Of a DNA stretch of 64,000 nucleotides, positions 55,653 through 64,000 are shown piece after piece (the first letter of the stretch is position 1; each line of letters starts with the position of its first letter). This DNA is from Streptomyces tanashiensis. GTDB lineage: Bacteria; Actinomycetota; Actinomycetes; Streptomycetales; Streptomycetaceae. The stretch lies in NCBI RefSeq assembly GCF_014648895.1, contig NZ_BMRZ01000019.1, positions 1-64,000 on the forward strand, read 5' to 3'. The notes under the pieces are model-generated. The model was not told the DNA's origin. It made no database searches and saw only the letters and a list, made by a program, of their open reading frames with translations. The translations under genes and the position numbers were made by a program.

Positions 55653-55690
55653 CCTGCCGTGGCCCCCGACCCGCGCGTGGTCCGGTCCGC

Positions 55691-55757
55691 AACGTGGACG
55701 TCGCGGGCTCAACGTGGACGTCGCGGGCTCACGGCGGGCGGGTCACGGCGGGCGGTC
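55691..55757. repeat. Nested tandem duplications upstream of the AroA-like gene
   Basis: AACGTGGACGTCGCGGGCTC is present twice without a gap (55691-55710, 55711-55730), followed by two copies of ACGGCGGGCGG (from 55731 and 55745). The array ends at the 3' end of the acyl-CoA dehydrogenase gene. Confidence 0.85.
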
Positions 55758-57678
55758 AGGGGATCCGGCGGTGGACGTTCTCCCCGGCCGACGGGCCCGG
55801 GGTGGCGTCCGCGATCCACGGGGCCTCGCCGCTGGGGTCCACGACGCCCTCCTCCAGCCAGGTGTAGCGCCCCGCCAGCACCCCGTCGACGATGCGCCGG
55901 TCGAGGTCGTCCGTGTTGGACCAGAGGCGGGTGAAGAGTTCCTCGACGCGGAGGCGGGCCTGGTGGCAGAAGGCGTCCGCGAGCTGCTGGGCCTCGGGGC
56001 CGTGCTCCCCCGTGGTGCGGAGGAGTTCGGCCCGTACGCAGGCCGCGCTCATCGCGAAGAGCTCCGCCCCGATGTCGACGATCCGCCCCAGGAAGGCCTG
56101 TTTGAGCTCCATGCGGCCCTGCCAGCGGGACATCGCGTAGAAGGTGGACCGGGCCAGTTTGCGGGAGGTCCGCTCGATGTACCGGAGGTGGCCCGCGAGG
56201 GGGCCGAACTCCCCGTACGCCCCCGGCAGCTGCCCCGGTCCGGTGACGAGTCCCGGGAGCCAGCGGGCGTAGAAGCCGCCGGCCCGGGCTCCGGCCCTCG
56301 CCTTGTCGGCGAGGGTCTTCTCGGGGTCGATGAGGTCTCCGGCGACGGAGAGGTGGGCGTCGACGGCCTCACGGGCGATCAGCAGGTGCATGATCTCGGT
56401 CGAGCCCTCGAAGATCCGGTTGATCCGGAGGTCGCGCAGGAGCTGTTCGGCGGGGACGGCCCGTTCGCCGCGGGCGGCGAGCGAGTCGGCGGTCTCGTAG
56501 CCGCGCCCGCCCCGGATCTGGACGAGTTCGTCGGCGATGAGCCAGGCCTTCTCGGAGCCGTACAGCTTGGCGAGGGCGGCCTCGATGCGGATGTCGTTGC
56601 GTTCCTCGTCGGCCATCTGGGAGGCGAGGTCGACGACGGCCTCCAGGGCGAAGGCGGTGGCCGCGATGAAGGAGATCTTGGTGCCGACGGCCTCGTGGCG
56701 CGCGACGGGCCTCCCCCACTGCTCGCGGACGCCGGACCATTCGCGGGCGATCCTCAGACACCACTTGGCGGCGCCCGCGCAGGCGGCGGGGAGGGAGAGC
56801 CGGCCGGTGTTGAGGGTGGTGAGGGCGATCTTCAGGCCGGCGCCCTCGGGGCCGATGCGGTTGCCGGCGGGGACCCGTACGCGGTGGAAGCGGGTGACGC
56901 CGTTCTCCAGGCCGCGCAGGCCCATGAAGGCGTTGCGGTGCTCGACGGTGATGCCGGGCGCGTCGGCCTCGACGACGAAGGCGGTGATCCCGCCGGGGTG
57001 TCCCTCGGAGGCGGGGACGCGGGCCATGACGACGAGCAGGTCGGCGATGACGCCGTTGGTGGTCCACAGCTTCACGCCGTCGAGGACGTACGCGTCCCCG
57101 TCCGGCACGGCGGTGGTGGCGAGGCGGGCCGGGTCGGAGCCGACGTCGGGCTCGGTGAGCAGGAAGGCGGAGAGGTCGGTGCGGGCCAGCCGGGGCAGGA
57201 AGGCGTCCTTCTGCTCCTGGGTGCCGAAGAGTTTCAGCGGCTGGGGTACGCCGATCGACTGATGCGCGGAGAGCAGGGCGCCGACGGCGGGGCTCGCGGA
57301 GCCGACCAGGGCGAGGGCCCGGTTGTAGTACAGCTGGGTGAGGCCGAGTCCGCCGTACGCCGGGTCGATCTTCATCCCGAGGGCGCCGATCTCCTTGAGT
57401 CCGGTGATCGTCTCGTCGGGGATGCGGGCCTCGCGCTCGATGCGGGCACCGTCGATCCGGGTCTCGCAGAAGTCGCGGAGGACGGCGAGGAAGGCCTCGC
57501 CGCGGCGGACGTCCTCGGCGGCGGGAAGCGGGTGGGGATGGACGAGGTCGAGGCGGAAACGGCCGAGGAACAGCTCCTTCGCGAAGCTGGGCCGGTGCCA
57601 GTCCCGCTCGCGCGCGGCCTCGGCGACCTGCCGGGCCTCGCGCTCGGTGACCTTGGGCCGCTGGGCGGGTGCGGACAT
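55756..57678 (-). CDS. Acyl-CoA dehydrogenase
   Basis: 640-aa flavoenzyme of fatty-acid beta-oxidation, VLCAD/ACAD9-like, with an extra C-terminal helical domain (about 430-640). FAD/substrate motifs: FLLTEPDVGSDP, LWTTNGVIADL, and FMGLRGLENGV. The catalytic Glu is in RIFEGSTEIMHLL. ATG 57678 has AAGGAG at 6 nt. Conserved near the aroA/dxr region only in position; its physiological substrate is unknown. Confidence 0.93.
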   Translation of the reverse strand: MSAPAQRPKVTEREARQVAEAARERDWHRPSFAKELFLGRFRLDLVHPHPLPAAEDVRRGEAFLAVLRDFCETRIDGARIEREARIPDETITGLKEIGALGMKIDPAYGGLGLTQLYYNRALALVGSASPAVGALLSAHQSIGVPQPLKLFGTQEQKDAFLPRLARTDLSAFLLTEPDVGSDPARLATTAVPDGDAYVLDGVKLWTTNGVIADLLVVMARVPASEGHPGGITAFVVEADAPGITVEHRNAFMGLRGLENGVTRFHRVRVPAGNRIGPEGAGLKIALTTLNTGRLSLPAACAGAAKWCLRIAREWSGVREQWGRPVARHEAVGTKISFIAATAFALEAVVDLASQMADEERNDIRIEAALAKLYGSEKAWLIADELVQIRGGRGYETADSLAARGERAVPAEQLLRDLRINRIFEGSTEIMHLLIAREAVDAHLSVAGDLIDPEKTLADKARAGARAGGFYARWLPGLVTGPGQLPGAYGEFGPLAGHLRYIERTSRKLARSTFYAMSRWQGRMELKQAFLGRIVDIGAELFAMSAACVRAELLRTTGEHGPEAQQLADAFCHQARLRVEELFTRLWSNTDDLDRRIVDGVLAGRYTWLEEGVVDPSGEAPWIADATPGPSAGENVHRRIP

Positions 57679-57802
57679 GGACACCTCCTTGGGCTTCCTG
57701 TCCGTCGTACCCGATTCCGGCGGGTCCGGAAAGAGGAGCGGGCCGCTCCGGGTACGTCCCGCGGAGGTCGTCCGCCTCGTGGACGCCCCCGTCTCATGAG
57801 AA

Positions 57803-57841
57803 AGGCGGCCCGAGCCCCCGCACAGTGGGCTCGGACCGCCT
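57803..57841 (-). terminator. Terminator of the aldehyde dehydrogenase gene
   Basis: A 15-bp stem (57803-57817 and 57827-57841) with one G-U pair in the minus-strand RNA is followed by TTTCTCATG. It lies 18 bp past the aldehyde dehydrogenase stop. Confidence 0.8.
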
Positions 57842-57859
57842 GGTCTCGTGGCGTACGCC

Positions 57860-59305
57860 TTACAGGGCGAGGCCCGTCAGGACGAGCACGCGCTCGTAGG
57901 TGTAGTCGTCCATCGCGTACTTGACGCCCTCACGGCCGACGCCGGAGCGCTTGGCACCGCCGTACGGCATCTGGTCGGCGCGGTACGAGGGGACGTCGCC
58001 GACGATCACGCCGCCGACCTCCAGGGCGCGGTGGGCGCGGAAGGCGGTCTGCAGGTCGTGGGTGAAGACACCGGCCTGGAGGCCGAAGTCCGAGTCGTTG
58101 ACCGCGGCGAAGGCCTCGGCCTCGCCGTCGACCTTGGCGATGGTCAGGACCGGGCCGAAGACCTCGGCGCGGGCCAGGGTGACGTCCGCCGGGAGGTCGG
58201 TGAGGACGGTCGGGGCGTAGGTGGCGCCCTCGCGCTTGCCGCCGGCGAGGAGCTTCGCGCCGGCCTCGACGGCCTCGTCGACCCAGGACTCGACGCGCTT
58301 GGCCGCGGCCTCGTCGACGAGCGGGCCGACGTCGGTGGCGTCGTCCGCCGGGTCGCCGGTGACCTGCGCCTCGACGGCGGCGACGATCTTCGGCACCAGG
58401 CGGTCGTAGACCGAGGCGTCGGCGATCACGCGCTGCACGGAGATGCAGGACTGGCCGCCCTGGTAGTTGGAGAAGGTCGCGATGCGGGTCGCGGCCCAGT
58501 CCAGGTCGGCCTCCGAGGACCAGTCGGGCAGGACGACGGCCGCGGCGTTGCCGCCGAGCTCCAGGGTGCAGTGCTTGTGCGGCACCGACTGCTGGATGGC
58601 GTAGCCGACCTTGTCGGAGCCCGTGAAGGAGATGACCGGGAGGCGCTCGTCCTGGACGAGGGCGGGCATGCGGTCGTTCGGCACGGTCAGGATCGACCAG
58701 GAGCCGGCCGGCAGGTCGGTCTCGGCCAGGATCTCGCCCAGGATCAGGGAGGAGATCGGGGTCGACGGGGCCGGCTTGAGGATGATCGGGGCACCGACGG
58801 CGATGGCCGGGGCGACCTTGTGGGCGCTGAGGTTCAGCGGGAAGTTGAACGGCGCGATGCCGAGGACGACGCCCTGGGGGATGCGGCGGGTCAGGGCGAG
58901 GCGGCCCGCGCCGCCGGCCTCGGTGTCCAGGCGCTGGGCCTCGCCGGCGTTCCAGCGGCGGGCCTCCTCGGCGGCGAAACGGAAGACGGAGACGGCACGG
59001 CCGACCTCGCCGCGGGCCCACTTGATGGGCTTGCCGTTCTCGGCGGAGATCAGCTGGGCGATCTCCTCGGTGCGCTCGGCGAGCCGCTTCGACACGTGGT
59101 CGAGGGCGGCGGCGCGGACGTGCGCCGGGGTCGCGGCGAACTCGTCGACGACGGCGTGCGCGGCGGCGACGGCCTCCTCGACCTGGGCCTCGGTGGGCAC
59201 GCTGACCTTGCCGACCAGACGTCCGTCGTACGAGTTCGTGACGTCGAAGGAGGCGTCGCCGGTGGCCTCGCGGCCGGCGAGCCAGAAGGCGTGGGTGGTC
59301 GTCAT
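57860..59305 (-). CDS. NAD(P)-dependent aldehyde dehydrogenase
   Basis: 481 aa. Catalytic Cys in NYQGGQSCISVQR, general-base Glu in LELGGNAAAVV, and cofactor motif SFTGSDKVGY. The substrate region is not diagnostic; its sequence and the nearby PucR-type regulator suggest a role in amine or GABA-derived aldehyde oxidation. ATG 59305 with AAAGGG upstream is preferred over a frame to 59356. Confidence 0.92.
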   Translation of the reverse strand: MTTTHAFWLAGREATGDASFDVTNSYDGRLVGKVSVPTEAQVEEAVAAAHAVVDEFAATPAHVRAAALDHVSKRLAERTEEIAQLISAENGKPIKWARGEVGRAVSVFRFAAEEARRWNAGEAQRLDTEAGGAGRLALTRRIPQGVVLGIAPFNFPLNLSAHKVAPAIAVGAPIILKPAPSTPISSLILGEILAETDLPAGSWSILTVPNDRMPALVQDERLPVISFTGSDKVGYAIQQSVPHKHCTLELGGNAAAVVLPDWSSEADLDWAATRIATFSNYQGGQSCISVQRVIADASVYDRLVPKIVAAVEAQVTGDPADDATDVGPLVDEAAAKRVESWVDEAVEAGAKLLAGGKREGATYAPTVLTDLPADVTLARAEVFGPVLTIAKVDGEAEAFAAVNDSDFGLQAGVFTHDLQTAFRAHRALEVGGVIVGDVPSYRADQMPYGGAKRSGVGREGVKYAMDDYTYERVLVLTGLAL

Positions 59306-59488
59306 TGCGTCCCGGCCCTTTCCGTTTCGGGGAGCGAGCGATTGCTCTGGTGACACGTTAGGGCCGGGGCGGCGGGCGCGGGCTTGTCCGGTATGGAGTA
59401 GTGGGGGTGGCGGCTCTGTCCGCTTCGGCCGAAGAGCCGCGGCCGAAGGGCTCCGATCGCGAGGCCTGTCAGGCGGGAGGACGGTTGA

Positions 59489-60460
59489 TCATCCGCGCCG
59501 TTCCGTCGAGACGATCAGTGAGACGCCGCCGACGACGATCGCGCCGCCGAGGAGGATCGGCCAGGTCAGGGCCTCGTCGAGGACGAGGGCGCCGAGCAGG
59601 ACGGCGACGACCGGGTTGACGTAGGCGTAGGTGGCGACGAGGGAGACCGGGGCGGCCTGGAGGAGCCAGGCGTACGCGGTGAAGGCGACGAGCGAACCGA
59701 AGACGATCAGGTAGGCGAGGGCGGCCCAGGAGCGGCCGGAGACGGCGCCCAGGTCGAGGCCGTGCTGCTCGCCGCGCACGAGGCCGAGGGTGAGCGCCGC
59801 GAGGCCGCCGGCCAGCATCTCGTACGCGCTCGCCGTGAAGGGGTTGGCGGGCATGGGCAGCCGGGCGGAGGAGACGGAGCCGACGGACCAGAGCAGGGCC
59901 GCGACGAGGACGAGCAGGACGCCGCCGATCTTCACCTCGCCGCTCAGGCCCGGGACGGTGAGGACGCCGAGGCCGGCGAAGCCGAGCAGGACGCCGCCGT
60001 AGGCGCCGGAGCCGGGGCGGTCGCCGAAGACCGTGCGGAGCAGGACGACCCAGACGGGGACGGCGGCGACGAGGAGGGCCGCGAGGCCGGAGGGTATGGA
60101 GGTCTCGGCGAGGACGACGAGACCGTTGCCGCCGAGGATCAGGAGCAGGCCGACGAGGACGGCGGAGCCGAGTTCCCGGCGGGTGACCTTGAGGGCGGCG
60201 GGGCCCTGCCGCCAGGCGACGATCGCGGCGAGGAGCAGGCCGGCGGTGACGAAGCGGGCGCCGCCGGAGAGGAACGGCGGGAGGGTCTCGACGACGATCC
60301 GGATGCCGAGGTACGTGGACCCCCAGACGACGTACACGATGCCGAGCGCGGCCCAGACGGCGCCGGTGATCCGGCGGGCGGGGACGGCGGGAGCGTCGGT
60401 ACGGGGTGCGGGGGCGGCCGGGTGCGTCTCGGGGGCCGGATCGACGGCGGGGCTTGTCAT
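59489..60460 (-). CDS. EamA/DMT superfamily transporter
   Basis: 323-aa inner-membrane transporter with two EamA repeats and about ten helices. A 30-residue Ala/Pro-rich polar N-terminus precedes the first helix (GAVWAALGIVYVVWGSTYLG, a typical EamA start). The second repeat starts near residue 170. Substrate unknown; the family exports metabolites and amino acids. The gap to the aldehyde dehydrogenase is 183 bp. Confidence 0.88.
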   Translation of the reverse strand: MTSPAVDPAPETHPAAPAPRTDAPAVPARRITGAVWAALGIVYVVWGSTYLGIRIVVETLPPFLSGGARFVTAGLLLAAIVAWRQGPAALKVTRRELGSAVLVGLLLILGGNGLVVLAETSIPSGLAALLVAAVPVWVVLLRTVFGDRPGSGAYGGVLLGFAGLGVLTVPGLSGEVKIGGVLLVLVAALLWSVGSVSSARLPMPANPFTASAYEMLAGGLAALTLGLVRGEQHGLDLGAVSGRSWAALAYLIVFGSLVAFTAYAWLLQAAPVSLVATYAYVNPVVAVLLGALVLDEALTWPILLGGAIVVGGVSLIVSTERRG

Positions 60461-60611
60461 GAGCAGGAGAGTAAGGAGTACGAGCCCTGACGGCCAAGAA
60501 AACTGCCCGAATCCGGGCAGCGTCAGCGGAATTCGGACGGAACGGGAGGCTCGGCGGGCCTTGCGGAGGGGTGGGAGGATGACCGGGACCGCATGACCTC
60601 AGGGGGAAAGC

Positions 60612-60824
60612 ATGATCCTTTACGTACTGATCGGAGTCCTCGTACTCGCCGTTCTCGGCTGCGTCTGCGTCGTGTGGGCGTCCCGCGGCGGCCCCCGCTG
60701 GGTACGGGCCGTGGCCATGGTGACCCTGCTGGGCGGCGAGGCGGTCCGCGCCGGACAGCGCAGGAGCAGGCGACGGTCGGGCGGGGACACCTACACCGGT
60801 GACTACGGCGGCGGCTCCGACTAG
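60612..60824 (+). CDS. Small membrane protein
   Basis: 70 aa with one N-terminal helix (ILYVLIGVLVLAVLGCVCVVW), a basic RRSRRR stretch and a Gly/Asp/Ser-rich tail. AGGGGG lies about 6 nt before ATG 60612. A lone plus-strand gene between two minus-strand genes. Function unknown. Confidence 0.65.
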   Translation: MILYVLIGVLVLAVLGCVCVVWASRGGPRWVRAVAMVTLLGGEAVRAGQRRSRRRSGGDTYTGDYGGGSD

Positions 60825-60945
60825 GGGGCGTCGCGAGCCCGGCCTGATCGACAAGACACCCCCTAGGGCCTGATCGGCGGACCAGGGCCGGCCCCGGCCA
60901 TGATCGGCCGGACAGGCCCGGGAGCCCCTCGCCCTCCCCGACGCG

Positions 60946-62499
60946 CTACTCCGCGCCCTCGCCCGTCGCCTTCAGGGCCAGCCACAGCTCCATCCGGACG
61001 TCCGGATCGTCCAGGGAGCGGCCGAGGATCTCCTCCACCCGGCGCATCCGGTACCGCAGCGTGTGCCGGTGGACGCCCAGGTCCGCCGCCGCCGCGTCCC
61101 ACTGGCCGTGCCGCGAGAGCCAGGCGCGCAGCGAGGCCACCAGGTCGCCGCGGCCGGTCGCGTCGTGCTCCCGCAGCGCCCGGAGCATCCCGTCGGCGAA
61201 GGCGCGGACGGCGTCGTCGGCGAGGAGCGGAAGCACCGACCCCGCCGCCAGGTCCTCGTGCTCGACGAGCGCCCTGCCCCGCCGCCGGGCGACCGAGAGG
61301 GCCTGCTCGGCCTGCTTGTACGCGGCCGCCGCGCCGCTCGGGCCCGCCGGTGCCGAGAGACCGACGACGACACCCGCCTCCTCCGCCTCCCGCTCCGCGT
61401 ACCCCTCGCAGGCGGCGACGACCGCGCCCGCGTCCCCGGCGAGGACGACGAGCCGCTGCGCGCTCTCCGCGACGGTGAGCACCGCCTCGCCCGCACGGGC
61501 GGCGGCGGCCTCCAGGGCCTCGGCGAGCACCGGCAGCGGGGGCTCCCCGGCCGGTTCTCCCCCGGCGGGCTCGGCGACGAGGAGCCGGTACGGGGCGTCG
61601 AGCAGCCCTCCGTACAGATCGCCGGCGACCGAGCGGGCCGGCTCGGGCTGGCCCGCGAGCATCAGGCGCAGCACCGCGGCGCCGAGCCGCTGCTCCGCCG
61701 CCTGGAGCGAGCGGGAACGTTCCGTCGTGAGGGTGAGCAGGGCGATCGCCGAGTGGACCGCGTACCGCTCGGCGGTGCCGAGGGGCGCGCCCGTACCGAC
61801 GGCGAGGGCGCCGCGCACCCGGCGCCCGGTTCCGAGCGACTGGAGCTCGACGCGGTCGTCCGTACCGCCGACGACAGCGCTGGCGGGCGCGGGGCGCTCG
61901 CGCAGCCGCTCCACGTCGGGGGTGAGCCGGGCGGCCCGGCGCGCCGCCCATTCGGGGGAGACGGCGACGACGGTGCCGGAGGCGTCGTACAGCGCGGCCC
62001 AGCCGTCGACGTGCGCGGCGAGCCGGGCGACGACGGCCTCGGGGCCCTCGGAGAGCGCGGCGCGGGTGAGCTCGCGCTGGGCCTCGAAACCGGCCGTGAC
62101 GGCCCGGTACTGGTCGGCGGAGATGGCCGCCGACACGGCCTTGCTGATGGCGAGGAACGGCGTCCGGCGCGGCACTTCGAGCAGCGGCAGGTGCTCCTCG
62201 CGGGCCGCGTCGAGCAGGGCCGGCGGGATCTCCTCGTAGTTCACGCCGACGGCGAACCCGAGCCCGACCACTCCGGCGCCGAGCAGCCGCCGCACATAGC
62301 GGCGCATGGCCTCCAGGTCCTCCGCGTCGAGGGTGAGCGCGGTGGTGAGGAGAAGCTCGCCGCCCTCCATGTACGGGACGGGGTCGGCGAGCTCGCTGAC
62401 GTGGGCCCAGCGGACGGGGGTGTCGAGGCGGTCCTCACCGGCGCGGACGATGAGCTTGAGGGCGGAGTGCTGCACGAGCGAGGCGAGGGTGGGCGGCAT
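60946..62499 (-). CDS. PucR-family transcriptional regulator
   Basis: 517 aa. N-terminal PucR domain (TLASLVQHSALKLIVRAGED; WAHVSELADP). A middle GGDEF-like region follows. The C-terminal HTH is DLGVHRHTLRYRMRRVEEIL. PucR members activate purine, GABA or amine catabolism in response to metabolites; here the aldehyde dehydrogenase is a possible target. GTG/ATG start at 62499. A terminator-like hairpin lies just upstream. Confidence 0.93.
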   Translation of the reverse strand: MPPTLASLVQHSALKLIVRAGEDRLDTPVRWAHVSELADPVPYMEGGELLLTTALTLDAEDLEAMRRYVRRLLGAGVVGLGFAVGVNYEEIPPALLDAAREEHLPLLEVPRRTPFLAISKAVSAAISADQYRAVTAGFEAQRELTRAALSEGPEAVVARLAAHVDGWAALYDASGTVVAVSPEWAARRAARLTPDVERLRERPAPASAVVGGTDDRVELQSLGTGRRVRGALAVGTGAPLGTAERYAVHSAIALLTLTTERSRSLQAAEQRLGAAVLRLMLAGQPEPARSVAGDLYGGLLDAPYRLLVAEPAGGEPAGEPPLPVLAEALEAAAARAGEAVLTVAESAQRLVVLAGDAGAVVAACEGYAEREAEEAGVVVGLSAPAGPSGAAAAYKQAEQALSVARRRGRALVEHEDLAAGSVLPLLADDAVRAFADGMLRALREHDATGRGDLVASLRAWLSRHGQWDAAAADLGVHRHTLRYRMRRVEEILGRSLDDPDVRMELWLALKATGEGAE

Positions 62500-62558
62500 T
62501 GGGGACCGTCGGACCTTTGAGCGAGGACCGTGCGCGGGGGGAGCCGCGCACAGCGGCG

Positions 62559-62588
62559 GGGGGCACCGCTCAGCCGAGCGGCGCCCCC
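62559..62588 (-). terminator. Terminator of the right-edge ATPase gene
   Basis: 13-bp stem (62559-62571 and 62576-62588), with one G-U pair in the minus-strand RNA, loop AGCC. It lies 54 bp past the ATPase stop and 60 bp before the pucR start, so it ends the incoming ATPase transcript. Confidence 0.7.
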
Positions 62589-62641
62589 GATTGTGCCAGG
62601 GCCACCGGGAGCGCGCTCAGCCGCGCGAGGGGTGAGACGGG

Positions 62642-64000
62642 TCAGCCGCGCAGGTCGACGAGGACCGGTGGGGTGTGCGCGCCCTGGGCCGTGGTCAGGG
62701 ACACGACGGCGTGACCGGGCGGCACGGAATGCGCGAGCTCGGACGCGGACCACCGCTCCCGCTCGACCTTCCGGGTCGTGACCGCGTCCGTGGTGACGGC
62801 CTTGCCGGTGACCCTCTTGCGGACAGCGTGGATGAACCGGGTCATCGGCTGGTCGGCGAAGACCGTGTGGTGCGCCACCTCGGTGGTCTCGACCCACTCC
62901 TTGCCCCACGTCTCGGCGAAGCCCCGGCCGTCCCAGGTGGTGATGCCGGAGAGCGCCACCCGGCAGCCGACCGCGCCGAACAGCGGGCCGTGCAGGGCCT
63001 CGGGCACCTCGCCGAGGGTACGGAGCCCCAGGACGACACCGGCGTCGTGCGGACGCAGCCGCTGGAGGGAGCGCACGGTGCCCGCGGTGAGCGCCCCGGT
63101 GGCGTCGTCGAGGACGAGGGAGACGAAGTGCGCGCGCTTGGCGCCGGTCCGGGCCGCCGCCAGGAACTGGGCGAGGACCAGCCGGGCGAGGAGTCGCGAG
63201 GCCTCCTCGTGGCCGCGCTCGGGAAGCTTGATCCGGACGCGCAGCGGGTGGTGGACGACGGACTTCAGCGAGAAGGGCCGCACGTCGCTCCCGTCCGCGC
63301 CGAAGAACTCGGCGAAGGCCGGCCGGTCGAGCAGCGAGAGGCGGTCCGCGAGGAGCGGCCCGGCGTCGGCGGAGGTGCCGGCCTGCCGGATCCGGGCCTC
63401 CAGCTCGCGGCGCATGGCCGTGCCGTCGGCCGGCAGCCGGTCGAGGAGCGCGGTCAGCGTCTCCGGGCCCGCTTCGAGGAGCTCACGGAGCACCGGCACG
63501 GACGGGAAGCGGCCATGCGCCGCCCGGTAGGGGCCGATGAGCTGGGCGAGGACGGTGGCGGCCCGCCGGGCGTCGAGGTTCTCGACGTCGCCCACGAGGC
63601 CCTCCGCGAGCAGCGCGGCCGCCTCGTCGGGGTCGCCGAGGCCCGCGTACAGGTCGAGGTCGTACGGCGAGGCCGGGTCGCCCGGCCGGACCACGACGTC
63701 GTACGCGGCGTCCGGGCCGAGCGGCGCGTCCGCCGTGCCCACGGCGACGACCGCGCAGGCGCCGGTGAGGGCCTGCAGGGTCAGCGACTCGACGACCGGG
63801 CCGGTCAGCCGCGTGGTCTTCCCGGCGCCGGAGGGGCCCACGACCAGCAGGGAGGTGGCGAGCGCGGCCGGTTCGAGGGCGAGGCCCACACCCCGGTAGG
63901 CGGCCGGGTTCCGCTCCTCGGCCACGCAGCGGCCGATGCGGACCTGTCCGAGGAGGAGGTCGTGGGTGGCGGCGCGGCCCGGCAGGTCGCGGTCGCCCGA
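62642..64000 (-). CDS. P-loop ATPase, VirD4/TraG-like (5' end outside window)
   Basis: At least 452 aa; the frame stays open to the window edge, so the N-terminus is missing. Walker A is VVGPSGAGKTTRLT, Walker B region VSLVLDDATGAL. The middle (RRELEARIRQAGTSADAG) and the end (VSLTTAQGAHTPPVLVDLRG) recall coupling-type ATPases of the TraG/VirD4 group, often found without a conjugation system. Function unclear. Followed by a terminator, so it is not co-transcribed with pucR. Confidence 0.8.
   Translation of the reverse strand, partial: SGDRDLPGRAATHDLLLGQVRIGRCVAEERNPAAYRGVGLALEPAALATSLLVVGPSGAGKTTRLTGPVVESLTLQALTGACAVVAVGTADAPLGPDAAYDVVVRPGDPASPYDLDLYAGLGDPDEAAALLAEGLVGDVENLDARRAATVLAQLIGPYRAAHGRFPSVPVLRELLEAGPETLTALLDRLPADGTAMRRELEARIRQAGTSADAGPLLADRLSLLDRPAFAEFFGADGSDVRPFSLKSVVHHPLRVRIKLPERGHEEASRLLARLVLAQFLAAARTGAKRAHFVSLVLDDATGALTAGTVRSLQRLRPHDAGVVLGLRTLGEVPEALHGPLFGAVGCRVALSGITTWDGRGFAETWGKEWVETTEVAHHTVFADQPMTRFIHAVRKRVTGKAVTTDAVTTRKVERERWSASELAHSVPPGHAVVSLTTAQGAHTPPVLVDLRG

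Noticed and set aside
51735..55934. Long plus-strand open frame opposite ispG, rseP, dxr and the AroA-like gene
   Set aside because: Composition is shadow-like, and four well-recognised genes lie on the opposite strand.

Overview
This 64 kb window is chromosomal DNA from a Streptomyces or very close relative. The evidence is the very high G+C in coding third positions, frequent GTG starts, conserved actinobacterial gene blocks (dapA-rnj, rpsO-pnp-M16 protease-dapB, rimP-nusA-ylxR-infB-DUF503-rbfA-truB-ribF, dxr-rseP-ispG) and a Streptomyces-type ESX (type VII) secretion locus. I see no rRNA, tRNA, CRISPR array, insertion sequence or prophage.

Layout. 1-9.5 kb: RNA turnover and lysine/diaminopimelate synthesis (rnj, dapA, dapB), an M16 peptidase, pnp and rpsO, with small membrane genes between. 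9.7-25.6 kb: a compact type VII secretion cluster (eccD, eccC, a DUF397 gene, two WXG100 genes, mycP, eccB, eccE, an unknown 257-aa protein, and a large EspI-like proline-rich protein carrying a MinD-type ATPase). 25.7-31.5 kb: a five-gene peptide/nickel-family ABC importer operon with ATGA overlaps. 31.5-44 kb: ribF, a large trypsin-like/NTPase protein whose key catalytic residues are replaced, truB, rbfA, a DUF503 gene, infB, ylxR, nusA and rimP, which form the translation/transcription block. 44-47 kb: plus-strand genes for a lipoprotein, a DUF4439 protein, a probable pseudokinase and a slipin. 47-54.4 kb: proS, two GNAT acetyltransferases, then ispG, rseP and dxr (isoprenoid MEP pathway plus site-2 protease). 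54.4-64 kb: an EPSP-synthase paralog, an acyl-CoA dehydrogenase, an aldehyde dehydrogenase, an EamA transporter, a PucR-family regulator and a P-loop ATPase cut by the right edge.

How the parts work together. The housekeeping blocks are as expected. The ESX locus has every conserved membrane-core part (EccB, C, D, E), the MycP protease and a WXG100 pair. It lacks EccA and PE/PPE genes, as is usual for Streptomyces. It also holds candidates for accessory or regulatory parts: the hairpin-insulated DUF397 gene, the 257-aa protein, the EspI-like ATPase, and a 17-bp tandem repeat in the divergent eccD/eccC promoter region.

The most unusual observations are two probable pseudoenzymes (the dead-trypsin/NTPase protein with a 27-bp minisatellite, and the APH-like pseudokinase), an intrinsic-terminator-like hairpin inside the coding start of the M16 protease gene just after pnp, a family of convergent-intergenic repeats with compensatory stem changes, a solute-binding protein anchored by a C-terminal helix instead of a lipid, a second EPSP synthase next to dxr, and the absence of thyX from its usual place beside dapA.
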